Shown: positions 1 to 8,935, counted from the stretch's first letter. The stretch is DNA of 64,000 bases from Thiomicrorhabdus sp. Kp2 (GCF_000478585.1 NZ_ARWI01000001.1:1860001-1924000); one strand, 5' to 3'. Notes: a model not told the origin generated them from the sequence alone. Numbers and translations: made by a program.

Positions 1-658
1 GAACACGGATACCCGTAGTATCCATATTAATAATATAGTTGGTTGAAGACTTATCTACTTTAACGACTTTACCTTTAATGATTCTAAAACCTTCATCGTC
101 CGACGTGAGCGTGGTGCTTTCAGCCAACGGAAAATGTCTATCTGGGTTTTTGGCTAAAAAATCCCAAAGTTGATAACCGCCATTACGGGCTTTTTGTTCG
201 GCTTTATAGTAACAGTCGGCATGTTTGAGGTTGTTGTACATTGAACGGTTTAGAGCAAAACCACTCTCAAGCATTTTTTGTTGAACACTGGTGCCATCTT
301 TAAAAAATAGGTGGGCAAGTTGGCGGTTACGATTGTCTAAACGTGTGCTATCAAATTCAACGCCCACTTCTAAATCATTATTAGCCAGCAATTTATTTAA
401 AAAGGTTTGCGACTCTTTGGCTAGAGGTTCGCCAGGTGTATGCCATTTTTGTTTTTTTTCTAATTGTGGCGCATAAATACCTGCGAGCTTGACTCTTTGT
501 TTGTTAATGACAATGGTGTCGCCCGTAATCGCGTATTCAGCTTTAGTCCAAAGTAGCTTTTTGGTGTCGATGGCACAGCTTTTTTCATCAGCAGCTAAAA
601 CATTTAGTGAGAGAAAAAGTGTGGTTAAGATAACAAGCGGGGAATTTAGTATTTTCAT
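1..658 (-). CDS. Secreted thermonuclease-like (SNase fold) protein, 3' end outside window
   Basis: The reading frame starts at ATG 656-658 on the minus strand and stays open to the window edge, so the C-terminus is missing. Residues 1-22 form a typical Sec signal peptide (hydrophobic core ending LNVLAADE). The mature part resembles staphylococcal nuclease: a GDTIVI strand, then VKLAGIYAPQ at the position of the usual VRLIGIDAPE, then NRQLAHLFFKDG and MLESGFA. The conserved Arg before the LIGID strand is Lys here, the metal-binding Asp is Tyr and the catalytic Glu is Gln; the second catalytic Arg (NRNR) appears kept. I infer a periplasmic SNase-fold protein whose nuclease activity may be lost. 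Fold assignment is fairly sure, catalysis is not. Confidence 0.75.
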   Translation of the reverse strand, partial: MKILNSPLVILTTLFLSLNVLAADEKSCAIDTKKLLWTKAEYAITGDTIVINKQRVKLAGIYAPQLEKKQKWHTPGEPLAKESQTFLNKLLANNDLEVGVEFDSTRLDNRNRQLAHLFFKDGTSVQQKMLESGFALNRSMYNNLKHADCYYKAEQKARNGGYQLWDFLAKNPDRHFPLAESTTLTSDDEGFRIIKGKVVKVDKSSTNYIINMDTTGIRV

Positions 659-757
659 GGCTTTGATTGTAATGATTTTAGTGAGAAATACAAAGCAATT
701 GATAAGCCAAAGCTTGATGGTTGTGTGTTTACTGAATATTTACCTAAGCGCATTGTA

Positions 758-1032
758 TGATTGATAAAATGAAAGTTTTAACCACGAAGACACGAAAGCA
801 CGAAGAGACTCTAAAATCTAACATCTGTTTTATTTGAATGAATAACCAATCTCAATGTAATTGGTTATAGGTTCTAAAGCTTTATAAATAAGTGATTAAG
901 ACATGGGTCAATGTAAGGATTGTGTTCATATAGATATAGTGGTTTCTATTTATTTTTATATCTTCGTGTCTTAGTGACTTCGTGGTTGATTTTTTACAAT
1001 GCTGAATAATCAATACACAAAATATGGATACC
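758..1032. repeat. Dispersed inverted-repeat element, copy 1
   Basis: This fills most of the 455-bp gap between the nuclease-like gene and rpmE. Outer ends are TGATTGATAA on the left and CAATACACAAAATATGGATACC-type sequence on the right. Inside are inverted arms (ACCACGAAGACACGAAAGC on the left; the complementary CTTCGTGTCTTAGTGACTTCGTGGT-type arm on the right). Three other copies lie at 18822, 24209 and 40820. No open frame of note lies inside, so it looks like a non-autonomous, MITE- or REP-like element. Confidence 0.8.
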
Positions 1033-1054
1033 CATTCATTAAAATTCAGCTATA

Positions 1055-1093
1055 AAAAAAGCGCTAGAGGCTTTTGGCCAATAGCGCTTTTTT
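1055..1093. terminator. Bidirectional-looking rho-independent terminator downstream of rpmE
   Basis: AAAAAAGCGCTA (1055-1066) pairs with TAGCGCTTTTTT (1082-1093) across a 15-base loop. The minus-strand reading ends rpmE 20 bases after its stop codon. Confidence 0.85.
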
Positions 1094-1113
1094 GTGTAAT
1101 CAAAAAGATTTGA

Positions 1114-1362
1114 TTAACGACGAGCGTATTTCTGCTTGAATTTCTCAACACGACCTTCAGTATCTACAAGAGTCTGCTTACCAGTGTAGAAAGGGTGAGA
1201 TGCGCTAGAAACTTCAACACGTACTAGCGGGTAGTCTTTACCGTCTAGAGTAATAGTGTCGCCAGAAGTCTTTTCAATTGTTGAACGAGTAATGAAAGTT
1301 TCGCCAGTTGAGATATCCTGGAAAACTACTTCTTTGTACTCTGGATGAATGTCTGCTTTCAT
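1114..1362 (-). CDS. rpmE2: 50S ribosomal protein L31, type B (zinc-independent form)
   Basis: This 82-residue protein opens with [16 protein letters not shown] and contains [12 protein letters not shown] and GRVEKF, diagnostic of L31. It has no cysteine, so it lacks the CxxC zinc site of type A L31 and belongs to the type B (YkgM/RpmE2) class. It would sit in the large ribosomal subunit at the intersubunit bridge. Type B paralogs in other bacteria are often repressed by Zur and replace zinc-binding L31 under zinc shortage. Whether this genome also has a type A copy cannot be seen here. A good promoter lies just upstream at 1405-1432 and a terminator follows, so it is probably monocistronic. 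Confidence 0.93.
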   Translation of the reverse strand: MKADIHPEYKEVVFQDISTGETFITRSTIEKTSGDTITLDGKDYPLVRVEVSSASHPFYTGKQTLVDTEGRVEKFKQKYARR

Positions 1363-1404
1363 GATGACGGTCCAATTAATTAGTTAATTCTTTAAAAAAT
1401 GAGC

Positions 1405-1432
1405 ATTATATTCTTAAAAATAAGAATTGCAA
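1405..1432 (-). promoter_or_regulatory. Predicted sigma70 promoter of rpmE2 with a palindromic spacer
   Basis: On the minus strand, TTGCAA (1427-1432) and TATAAT (1405-1410) are separated by 16 bases, about 43 bases upstream of the start codon. The spacer itself is a near-perfect inverted repeat (ATTCTTA, AAAA, TAAGAAT), a plausible repressor site. Confidence 0.6.
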
Positions 1433-1526
1433 CAAACTTTTTACAGTTGGTTGCAAATTTTTACCAATGAATACAGTGTTTTAGTTGCGTAACAATTATT
1501 TACAGCAACTCTCTCTTAGTGGCTTT

Positions 1527-2783
1527 TTAGCCTTTCATGGCATCAAATAATGCCTGGTTTGTTTTTGATACTTTCATTTGATCAATCAATGTTTCTATCG
1601 CTTCAACTTCATTCATTGATTGTAAGAAACGACGAAGAATCCAAATATTTTGTAACTCTTCAGGAGTGGTCAGTAACTCTTCTTTACGAGTCCCCGACTT
1701 CGTCAGGTTGATCGCTGGGAAAGTACGTTTTTCTGCAATATTGCGAGAAAGGTGTAGTTCCATGTTACCTGTACCTTTGAACTCTTCAAAGATAACCTCG
1801 TCCATTTTAGAACCAGTATCCACAAGAGCCGTGGCAATAATGGTTAAAGAGCCTCCTTCTTCAATATTACGTGCCGCACCAAAGAAACGTTTTGGACGGT
1901 GTAAAGCATTCGCATCCACACCACCCGTTAAAATCTTACCTGATGCAGGCACAACCGTATTGTAAGCACGTGCTAAACGAGTAATAGAGTCTAATAAGAT
2001 AATAACGTCTGTTTTATGTTCAGTTAAACGTTTGGCTTTTTCGATCACCATTTCTGCCACTTGAACGTGTCGAGAAGCGGGTTCGTCAAAAGTAGAGGAG
2101 ATAACTTCACCTTTAACCGTACGTTGCATCTCGGTCACTTCTTCTGGACGCTCGTCAATCAGCAGTACAATTAAGTAAGCATCAGGATAGTTTTCGGCAA
2201 TCGATTGCGCCATTTGCTGAAGAATAACCGTTTTACCCGATTTAGGCGGTGCAACGATGAGACCACGCTGACCTTTACCAAATGGTGCGGCAATATCAAT
2301 AATACGTGGGGTAATATCTTCGGTACTACCATTACCAATTTCCATTTTTAAACGCTCTTGAGCGTGTAAAGGGGTTAAGTTCTCAAAGGCAATTTTCTTA
2401 CGAGCGACATCAGGGTCTTCAAAGTTGATTTTTTCAACTTTTAACAACGCAAAATAACGCTCACCCTCTTTAGGCGGGCGAATTTTACCTTGAATGGTAT
2501 CCCCTTTACGTAATCCAAAACGGCGGATTTGACTAGGTGAAACATAAAGATCATCAGGGCCAGCTAAGTAGGAGCCGTCACCAGAACGTAAGAAACCAAA
2601 ACCATCAGGCAAGATTTCTAATACACCTTCACCAAAGATATCTTCACCCTTTTTTGAGTGACCTTTTAAAATGGCAAAAATGATGTCTTGTTTGCGTAAA
2701 CGCGCTAGGTTGTCTAAACCCATGCTAGCAGCAAGGTCTAAAAGTTTAGCGGCAGATTGTTTTTTTAAATCGAGTAAATGCAT
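1527..2783 (-). CDS. rho: Transcription termination factor Rho
   Basis: A hexameric RNA-dependent ATPase that ends transcripts. The length of 418 residues matches the family (about 419 in E. coli). In order: N-terminal helical domain (residues 1-45, [15 protein letters not shown]), cold-shock-like RNA-binding domain (about 50-115, GFGFLRS and [12 protein letters not shown]), and RecA-like ATPase (about 130-418) with Walker A PPKSGKT, Walker [15 protein letters not shown], and the Q-loop/R-loop region [13 protein letters not shown]. The stop follows FDAMKG. It lies downstream of trxA with a 152-base leader containing a strong hairpin. The trxA-rho order is conserved in gammaproteobacteria. Identification is secure. 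Confidence 0.98.
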   Translation of the reverse strand: MHLLDLKKQSAAKLLDLAASMGLDNLARLRKQDIIFAILKGHSKKGEDIFGEGVLEILPDGFGFLRSGDGSYLAGPDDLYVSPSQIRRFGLRKGDTIQGKIRPPKEGERYFALLKVEKINFEDPDVARKKIAFENLTPLHAQERLKMEIGNGSTEDITPRIIDIAAPFGKGQRGLIVAPPKSGKTVILQQMAQSIAENYPDAYLIVLLIDERPEEVTEMQRTVKGEVISSTFDEPASRHVQVAEMVIEKAKRLTEHKTDVIILLDSITRLARAYNTVVPASGKILTGGVDANALHRPKRFFGAARNIEEGGSLTIIATALVDTGSKMDEVIFEEFKGTGNMELHLSRNIAEKRTFPAINLTKSGTRKEELLTTPEELQNIWILRRFLQSMNEVEAIETLIDQMKVSKTNQALFDAMKG

Positions 2784-2902
2784 AGTTTAATTTTTTATTT
2801 GATGGTTTCTTGAAGAGTTGAAATGAATATTAAATTCGTTCAATGATTGAGTTTTTTTGAGTTTCTTACTGAAGTTCTAATGACTAAAAAGAGAGGATTT
2901 TG

Positions 2903-2928
2903 CTCCCCAACAAGTTAACGTTGGGGAG
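2903..2928 (-). terminator. Hairpin between trxA and rho, terminator or attenuator
   Basis: CTCCCCAAC (2903-2911) pairs perfectly with GTTGGGGAG (2920-2928) around an 8-base loop, 8 bases past the trxA stop. It is not followed immediately by a long U run on the minus strand (the nearest is CTCTCTTTTT about 9 bases on). It could therefore be a partial terminator, an RNA-processing end or part of the rho leader. Confidence 0.55.
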
Positions 2929-2935
2929 GAAGATA

Positions 2936-3250
2936 TTATAGGTTTCCGTCTAAGAAAGCCGTTAACTGTGATTTAGATAATGCGCCTACTTGAGTTGCAT
3001 CTACTTCACCGTTTTTAAATAACATTAATGTTGGGATACCACGTACACCATATTTAGGTGGGGTAGCAGGGTTTTCGTCAATGTTTAATTTAGCTACTTT
3101 AACTTTGCCTTCATACTCAGAACAAATATCGTCTAAGATTGGGGCAATCATTTTACAAGGGCCACACCATTCTGCCCAAAAATCCACTAATACTGGAATG
3201 TCTGATTGTAAAACTTCTGCGTCAAAGTTTGAATCGCTTGTTGAGATCAT
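2936..3250 (-). CDS. trxA: Thioredoxin 1
   Basis: A 104-residue cytosolic thioredoxin with active site WCGPC at residues 28-32 ([10 protein letters not shown]), the buried NIDENP segment, the cis-proline loop GIPTLM, and the FKNGE turn. It reduces protein disulfides using thioredoxin reductase and NADPH and supplies electrons to ribonucleotide reductase and similar enzymes. The position before rho matches trxA-rho in relatives. An AGGAG-type ribosome site precedes the ATG (minus-strand TTAGGAGAAAAC). No abnormality is visible. Confidence 0.97.
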   Translation of the reverse strand: MISTSDSNFDAEVLQSDIPVLVDFWAEWCGPCKMIAPILDDICSEYEGKVKVAKLNIDENPATPPKYGVRGIPTLMLFKNGEVDATQVGALSKSQLTAFLDGNL

Positions 3251-3535
3251 GTTTTCTCCTAACTCTTATTATCATACAGATACACATATCACGCATACTC
3301 AGTTTTTAGAGTAGGTCGTGTAATTTAAAACGTGTAGGAGCTGTATGGATTTTTTCTGTTTGATGTGATGTCGAACTTGTTGATACCAACTGAAATTCGT
3401 TTTGAATAAAATTCAATGTTCTTTGATATTGAGCAAACATTACAGGAAGATTTTTTAAATATCAAGTCTTAATATTAAAAAAACATTAGAAAAAAGTGAT
3501 GTTTTTTTCGGTGTTAGCTATGAACTCCTTAATCT

Positions 3536-3547
3536 ACCAGGCCTGGT
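3536..3547. repeat. Iterated palindrome ACCAGGCCTGGT, copy 1
   Basis: Exact 12-bp palindrome, followed by AA, in the trxA-uvrD gap. Confidence 0.95.
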
Positions 3548-3729
3548 AACTAAGTATGACGATTTTGCTTTATCATTTAAGTTTTATCAATTTCGCCAAA
3601 TTTAAGGCAATTTATCGTACGATATGAAGCATTATTTTTTATGGCTAAGTGCTAATTTTAAACTCAATTTAGCGTTTATTACCACTTATAACATTATTTA
3701 AAGCACTTAATTGGTTATTGTTATAAACA

Positions 3730-3741
3730 ACCAGGCCTGGT
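3730..3741. repeat. Iterated palindrome ACCAGGCCTGGT, copy 2
   Basis: Exact copy 35 bp before the uvrD start codon. Confidence 0.95.
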
Positions 3742-3775
3742 CAGTTTGCTTTAAATAACGCACACGGAATTTTTG

Positions 3776-6049
3776 ATGGATATCTCTTTTATATTAAATG
3801 ATTTGAATGATGCGCAGCGTGAAGCGGTCACGGCTGATGAAACTCACGCTTTGATTTTAGCGGGCGCAGGCAGTGGTAAAACCCGTGTGTTGGTACACCG
3901 TATTGCTTGGCTAACGCAGGTTATGGGGCACTCTCCTTATAATGTATTGGCGGTTACCTTTACCAATAAAGCGTCTAATGAGATGCGTGGCCGTATAGAA
4001 AAACTCATTGGTCAGCAAGCCAGTGGACTCACTATGGGTACGTTTCACGGGATTGCTTATCGTATTTTGCGCCAACATCACCAAGAAGCAGGCCTGCCAA
4101 AAGATTTCCAGATTTTAGATTCAGATGACCAAAAACGAGTGATTAAACGCCTATTAAAAGCGATGGAGTTAGATGAGGCTCAGTGGCCACATAAACAGAT
4201 TCAAGCCTTTATTAATGGCGAAAAAGAAGAGGGCAGACGCCCACATCACATTGATATTGGTCACAACCCGTTTGTTGGCAAAATGGTTCAGGTCTATAAA
4301 GCTTATGAAGAGCAGTGCCAACGATCAGGCCTGGTAGATTTTGCCGAACTGCTGTTAAGAGCACATGAATTATGGTTAAAACAACCATTAGTGCTGGCAC
4401 ATTATCAAGCGCGTTTTAAACACATTTTGGTGGACGAATTTCAAGATACCAACAGTTTGCAGTACGCTTGGTTAAGAGTGTTGGCAGGTGGTTCTGGTAA
4501 GTTATTTGTGGTGGGCGATGATGACCAATCTATTTACGGTTGGCGTGGTGCTAAGGTCGAAAATATTCGCCAGTTTGATGAAGATTTTGCCAATGTCAAA
4601 ATGGTGCGTTTAGAACAGAACTATCGCTCAACCGAAACGATTTTGACTGCCGCCAACGGCTTAATTGCCAATAACACCTCACGCATGGGTAAAGAGCTTT
4701 GGTCGGCAGGCGAAAAGGGTGACCCGATTAAAGTCTATGAAGCCATGAATGAAATGGACGAGGCACGTTATGTCTGTAACCAAATTGAACAGTGGTGTGA
4801 AAACGGTGGTGCACGTAATGAAGCGGCGATTTTATATCGCTCAAACGCCCAGTCACGAATTTTAGAGCAAGCCTTAATGCAAGCACAAATTCCGTATCGA
4901 GTTTATGGCGGTTTACGTTTTTATGATCGCGCCGAGATTAAAGATGTTTTAAGTTATTTGCGTTTACTGGTTAACCGAGCAGACGATGCCGCCTTTGAGC
5001 GCGCTTACAATCATCCGCCAAGAGGCATCGGTCAAAAAACCGCCGATACCATTCGAGAAGTCGCCAAGCATAACCAAATTCCACTTTGGGATGCCGCCAA
5101 ACAACTTGCTGAAAATGGCTTAACGCCAAAGGCCAAATCTTCGGTAGCAGGGTTTTTGGAGTTAATTGAGACTTTGGATGAACTCACGCAAGCGCTGAAT
5201 CTTGAAGACCAAATGCTCAAAGTCGTGTCGCAATCGGGGTTGCAAGCGCACTTTGAAAAAGACCGTTCAGAACAAGGTCAAGGCCGTTTAGAAAACATTG
5301 ACGAATTAATCAACGCCGCTAGCCAATTTAAACAAGCCAATGCCCAGCAAAATGCCCAAGGTGTAGAAACCGAACAACAAGCGTTTATGGCTTCTGCCAC
5401 AGTTGAAGGCGTTGATGAAGACGGCAATACCATTATGCTCACGCCAACCTTTGATAACCCGTTATCGGAATTCTTGGCACAAGCGGCTTTAGAAGCGGGG
5501 GAACGTCAGGCCGATGAGTGGGAATCTTCTGTTCAATTAATGACCTTGCATGCCGCCAAAGGGTTGGAGTTTCCATTGGTGTTTATGATTGGGGTCGAAG
5601 AAGGTTTATTCCCATCACAACAATCGCATGAAGACGCTTCACGTTTAGAAGAAGAGCGTCGTCTCGCTTACGTTGGCGTGACTCGTGCCGAAAAGCAATT
5701 GATGATTACCTACGCTACACGCCGTCGTTTGCATGGTAAAGAGCTCTTTCCTGTGCCATCACGTTTTATTAAAGAGATTCCGCAAGATTGTATTGAGGCG
5801 GTTCGCATGTCGGGTTCGGTGGCGCCAGCGTTTGGTGGTTATGCACAACAACCTACTTTTGGTTTAAACAGTACGGTCAATGAAACGGGATTTAGTGTGG
5901 GGGAGCGTGTCTTTCATCAAAAGTTTGGTGATGGTGTTGTAACGGGTACCGAAGGCAGTGGCGACCATGCGCGTATTCAAATCAACTTTACTCATGCAGG
6001 GTCAAAATGGTTAGTGACCGCTTATGCTAATTTAGAGAAAAAGGGGTAG
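3776..6049 (+). CDS. uvrD: DNA helicase II (UvrD/Rep superfamily 1)
   Basis: A 3'-5' helicase for nucleotide excision and mismatch repair. From N to C: Q motif LNDAQREAV, Walker A AGAGSGKTRVL, motif Ia TFTNKAS, motif II VDEFQDTN, motif III VGDDDQSIYGWRGA, motif IV QNYRST, motif V TLHAAKGLEFPLVF, motif VI AYVGVTRAEKQL. A C-terminal Tudor-like segment (FHQKFGDGVVTG) is characteristic of UvrD. I start at ATG 3776 (757 residues) because GGA at 3766-3768 is well spaced; a TTG one codon earlier is possible. The length is somewhat above the usual 720. fetA follows after 3 bases. Confidence 0.95.
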   Translation: MDISFILNDLNDAQREAVTADETHALILAGAGSGKTRVLVHRIAWLTQVMGHSPYNVLAVTFTNKASNEMRGRIEKLIGQQASGLTMGTFHGIAYRILRQHHQEAGLPKDFQILDSDDQKRVIKRLLKAMELDEAQWPHKQIQAFINGEKEEGRRPHHIDIGHNPFVGKMVQVYKAYEEQCQRSGLVDFAELLLRAHELWLKQPLVLAHYQARFKHILVDEFQDTNSLQYAWLRVLAGGSGKLFVVGDDDQSIYGWRGAKVENIRQFDEDFANVKMVRLEQNYRSTETILTAANGLIANNTSRMGKELWSAGEKGDPIKVYEAMNEMDEARYVCNQIEQWCENGGARNEAAILYRSNAQSRILEQALMQAQIPYRVYGGLRFYDRAEIKDVLSYLRLLVNRADDAAFERAYNHPPRGIGQKTADTIREVAKHNQIPLWDAAKQLAENGLTPKAKSSVAGFLELIETLDELTQALNLEDQMLKVVSQSGLQAHFEKDRSEQGQGRLENIDELINAASQFKQANAQQNAQGVETEQQAFMASATVEGVDEDGNTIMLTPTFDNPLSEFLAQAALEAGERQADEWESSVQLMTLHAAKGLEFPLVFMIGVEEGLFPSQQSHEDASRLEEERRLAYVGVTRAEKQLMITYATRRRLHGKELFPVPSRFIKEIPQDCIEAVRMSGSVAPAFGGYAQQPTFGLNSTVNETGFSVGERVFHQKFGDGVVTGTEGSGDHARIQINFTHAGSKWLVTAYANLEKKG

Positions 6050-6052
6050 TTT

Positions 6053-6679
6053 GTGTCTGAATCGGTAAACCAACCCTGTTTTTTTAGCGTTAAAGACTTT
6101 AAGGCTAAAGGGATGCCAGAGGCGATTAATTTAGAGCTAAAGCCTAATGATATTTGTATGGTTTCGGGTGTTTCTGGAAGCGGTAAATCCCAGTTTTTTA
6201 AAGCATTGGCCGATTTAATTGAGCATCAAGGTACGGCTCAATTGCAACAACAGTCGCTTGATAAAATTTGCCCTGAAAATTGGCGGGCGCAGGTCATGTA
6301 TTTTTCGGCCGAGAGTGCTTGGTGGGAAGATGAGATTGAGCGGCATTTTGAAAGCGTCCCAAAAGCAGAGGAGCTAGAAAAAATTGGTTTAGATAGCGCG
6401 CAATTAAAATCCAATCCCGATGCACTCTCATCTGGTGAAAAACAGCGTTTTGCCCTATTACGTGGTTTGCAATATCAGCCCAAAGTATTGCTGTTGGATG
6501 AAATTACCGCCAACCTCGACCCAAAAAGTGAACAGCTTGTTGAAGCAATGGTTTTAGATTATGTTCAACAGCAAAATGCCGCCGCAATGTGGATTAGCCA
6601 CGACCCAGAGCAAACCGAGCGTATGGCAACGAAAACACTGGTGTTTTCTAAAAACCAAATAGAGAGGCAGAGCGCATGA
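6053..6679 (+). CDS. fetA: ABC transporter ATP-binding protein, FetA/YbbL type
   Basis: A 208-residue ATPase with Walker A GVSGSGKS (about residues 39-46), signature LSSGEKQR, Walker B VLLLDEITANLD and the switch His in WISHDPEQ. It starts at GTG 6053, three bases after uvrD, and overlaps the next gene by four bases (ATGA). The partner is a UPF0014 membrane protein, so the pair matches E. coli FetAB (YbbLM), reported as an iron exporter that helps oxidative-stress resistance. Identification rests on this pairing; the exported substrate is inferred. Tight linkage to uvrD suggests one transcript. Confidence 0.85.
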   Translation: MSESVNQPCFFSVKDFKAKGMPEAINLELKPNDICMVSGVSGSGKSQFFKALADLIEHQGTAQLQQQSLDKICPENWRAQVMYFSAESAWWEDEIERHFESVPKAEELEKIGLDSAQLKSNPDALSSGEKQRFALLRGLQYQPKVLLLDEITANLDPKSEQLVEAMVLDYVQQQNAAAMWISHDPEQTERMATKTLVFSKNQIERQSA

Positions 6680-7470
6680 TATTAATTAGTTATTGGGATT
6701 TAGCCAGCCTCTCTGTACTGGTCTTACTCTTGGGCATTTTTCTGTGGTTAAGCGGTTTTAATAAAGTAAAAGAGCTGTGGATTGCCACCGCCAGAATGGT
6801 GGTGCAACTCCTTTTTATGGGCGTATGGCTCAGCTATGTGTTTTATGCCGATAACCCACTGTGGATTGTTTTAGTGGGAATCATTATGCTCACCGCGGCG
6901 GGCTATGAAATCACTAAACGTCAGCAGTATCGCTTTAAAAAACTAAACGGGCTCTTGGTTGGTTTTTTAGCACTTTCCATGACGTCATTGGTGCTGTTGA
7001 TTGGTGTGTTAACCATTATTATTCAACCAAGTCCGTGGTACGAACCACAATATGCGATTCCGCTTTTAGGCATGTTATTAGGTAATAGTATGACCGCAAT
7101 TGGTTTAGGGTTAGATACCTTAACCCGCAATGCGGTGCAATCCAAAGCCAAAATCGAAGCGCAATTAGCCTTGGGCAAAACCGCCAAGCAGTCCATGAGT
7201 TTTATTCGCCAACAGAGTTTACATTCGGCGATGATTCCAGTGATTAATATGTTGGTAGCCGCAGGAATCATCTCTCTACCAGGGATGATGACAGGGCAGA
7301 TTTTAGCAGGTGCAGACCCTATGGAAGCTGTGAAATACCAAATTATGATTATGCTTTTAATCGCCACTTCAACAGGTTTTGGTACGTTAATTGCCGTCAA
7401 TATGGCATGCCGAAAATTGTTTGATTCACGCCAGCGTCTTAATCTTGAAATCTTGCAAAAGCAAAAATAA
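6676..7470 (+). CDS. fetB: UPF0014 membrane protein, FetB/YbbM type iron exporter permease
   Basis: A 264-residue inner-membrane protein with about seven hydrophobic segments (for example LASLSVLVLLLGIFLWLSGF and MIPVINMLVAAGIISLPG). It carries the family hallmark stretch GLGLDTL, LALGKTAKQS and ISLPGMMTGQILAGADP. The ATG overlaps the stop codon of fetA, so they are translationally coupled. Known FetB proteins export iron; here that is by homology. No terminator is evident in the 138-base AT-rich gap that follows. Confidence 0.88.
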   Translation: MILISYWDLASLSVLVLLLGIFLWLSGFNKVKELWIATARMVVQLLFMGVWLSYVFYADNPLWIVLVGIIMLTAAGYEITKRQQYRFKKLNGLLVGFLALSMTSLVLLIGVLTIIIQPSPWYEPQYAIPLLGMLLGNSMTAIGLGLDTLTRNAVQSKAKIEAQLALGKTAKQSMSFIRQQSLHSAMIPVINMLVAAGIISLPGMMTGQILAGADPMEAVKYQIMIMLLIATSTGFGTLIAVNMACRKLFDSRQRLNLEILQKQK

Positions 7471-7608
7471 TTTAAAATAAATAAATCTTCAATAAATCGC
7501 TAATAAATTGATTTAAATGAAGAATATCCGCTGATATAAAATCAAAGTAACGTTTTATTTATGATAAATTGAAAGCGTAATTTATCCCTTTCAATTAGGA
7601 GAAGTAAC

Positions 7609-8061
7609 ATGCCAGCAAGATTAAAAGACCTCGTTTCTGCCGCTAAAGCCAATATTAAAGAAGTCACCACCTCAGAAGCCAAAGACCTATTTAAATGTGG
7701 TGGCTACAAACCGCTTGATGTACGTGAACCAGCCGAATACCTAGATGGCACTATTCCTATGGCGCTACATGTACCACGCGGCATGCTAGAGCCGATGTGT
7801 GATAAATGTTACGAAGGCCACAGCGGTGAGCTAGCCGATTTAAACCAAGGCTGGGTGGTATTCTGTTTATCGGGCGGGCGAGGCGCGTTAGCGGTAGATA
7901 CCATGGTAAAAATGGGCTACACCAATGTGGTGAACTTAGCGGGTGGTTTTAATGCCTGGAAAGAGTGTAATGGCGATATCACCATTCCACCTGTCGATAA
8001 CGGATTAATCCGCCTAGACCACCCATGGAACCCAGGATTTCAAGAAGGCAATGTCTGTTAA
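7609..8061 (+). CDS. Rhodanese-like sulfurtransferase domain protein
   Basis: A 150-residue single-domain rhodanese, probably cytosolic because no signal peptide is seen. It has LDVREPAEYLDGTIPMALHVPRG (shown here by its blocks LDVRE and GTIP), active-site loop CLSGGR with Cys86, and the C-terminal AGGFNAWK motif. Two extra cysteines (MCDKCYEG) lie midway. Rhodaneses move sulfane sulfur to cyanide, thiols or carrier proteins, and small ones of this kind are common in sulfur-oxidising bacteria. A clear AGGAG ribosome site precedes ATG 7609. It stands alone, with the tandem repeat directly downstream. Confidence 0.9.
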   Translation: MPARLKDLVSAAKANIKEVTTSEAKDLFKCGGYKPLDVREPAEYLDGTIPMALHVPRGMLEPMCDKCYEGHSGELADLNQGWVVFCLSGGRGALAVDTMVKMGYTNVVNLAGGFNAWKECNGDITIPPVDNGLIRLDHPWNPGFQEGNVC

Positions 8062-8094
8062 TTGTGAGCGAAGGGACGGTACCCTTTAGTCAGT

Positions 8095-8106
8095 ACCAGG
8101 CCTGGT
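8095..8106. repeat. Iterated palindrome ACCAGGCCTGGT, copy 3
   Basis: Exact copy at the left edge of tandem unit 1. Confidence 0.95.
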
Positions 8107-8389
8107 AAATTTGAATTTTGATAATTCAAAAACACCTATCATTGCGAGAAAGCAAGATATTAAAAACACCTGTCATTGCGAGTCACGCAGTGACGTGGCA
8201 ATCCATGACAATCCATGGCGAATATTGCATTGGCCTTGGGAGATTGCCACGCCTTCGGCTCGCAATGTCTACTCATAAACACCCACCGTCATTCCCGTGC
8301 TTGACTCGGGAATCTCCAAAAGGGGGTATAAGAATTATTAGGTCGAGCTGGATAATGACGTGTTGGGGTTGTTTATTGAATTAGAGGAT

Positions 8390-8401
8390 ACCAGGCCTGG
8401 T
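8390..8401. repeat. Iterated palindrome ACCAGGCCTGGT, copy 4
   Basis: Exact copy at the junction of tandem units 1 and 2. Confidence 0.95.
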
Positions 8402-8649
8402 AAATCTGAATTTTGATAATTAAAAACACCTGTCATTGCGAGTCACGCAGTGACGTGGCAATCCATGACAATCCATGGCGAATATTGTATTGGCCTTGGG
8501 AGATTGCCACGCCTTCGGCTCGCAATGACGATTCATAAACACCCACCGTCATTCCCGTGCTTGACACGAGAATTTCCAAAAGGGGGTATAAGAATTATCA
8601 GGTCGAGCCAGATAATGACGTGTTGGGGGTGTTTATTGAATTAGAGGAT

Positions 8650-8661
8650 ACCAGGCCTGGT
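8650..8661. repeat. Iterated palindrome ACCAGGCCTGGT, copy 5
   Basis: Exact copy at the junction of tandem units 2 and 3. Confidence 0.95.
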
Positions 8662-8923
8662 AAATCTGAATTTTGATAATTAAAAACACCTGTCATTGCG
8701 AGTCACGCAGTGACGTGGCAATCCATGACAATCCATGGCGAATATTGCATTGGCCTTGTTAGATTGCCACGCCTTCGGCTCGCAATGACGATTCATAAAC
8801 ACCCACCGTCATTCCCGTGCTTGACACGGGAATCTCCAAAATGGGCTATAAGAATTATCAGGTCGAGCCCGATAATGACGTGTTGTGGGGCAGTGCTTAC
8901 AAAAGAGATGCGGCCTGTGAATA

Positions 8924-8935
8924 ACCAGGCCTGGT
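8924..8935. repeat. Iterated palindrome ACCAGGCCTGGT, copy 6
   Basis: Exact copy closing the tandem array, 29 bp before the stop codon of the chemoreceptor gene. Confidence 0.95.

Larger units (their letters stand above)
3251..3775. other. 525-bp intergenic region between divergent trxA and uvrD
   Basis: No credible gene. It must hold the trxA and uvrD promoters, and it contains two exact copies of the ACCAGGCCTGGT palindrome (3536 and 3730). The rest is AT-rich and I see no further structure. Confidence 0.6.
8095..8935. repeat. Three-unit tandem repeat of a composite palindromic sequence
   Basis: Units are 8095-8389 (295 bp), 8390-8649 (260 bp) and 8650-8923 (274 bp), closed by a fourth palindrome at 8924-8935. 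Each unit runs: ACCAGGCCTGGT; a GTCATTGCGAG arm with its partner CTCGCAATG; a second pair starting CGTCATTCCCGTGCTTGAC and ending ATAATGACG. Unit 1 carries an extra 35 bp duplicated CATTGCGAG arm, and unit 3 diverges at its end. Identity between units is very high by eye. Short open frames inside (for example TWQSMTIHGEY) repeat with the unit and look non-coding. Confidence 0.92.

Noticed and set aside
291-764. Two plus-strand frames at the left edge
   Set aside because: They overlap the minus-strand nuclease-like gene, which has a signal peptide and family motifs.
8095-8935. Possible CRISPR array
   Set aside because: Units are 260-295 bp with near-identical interiors; there are no short repeats separated by unique spacers and no cas genes.
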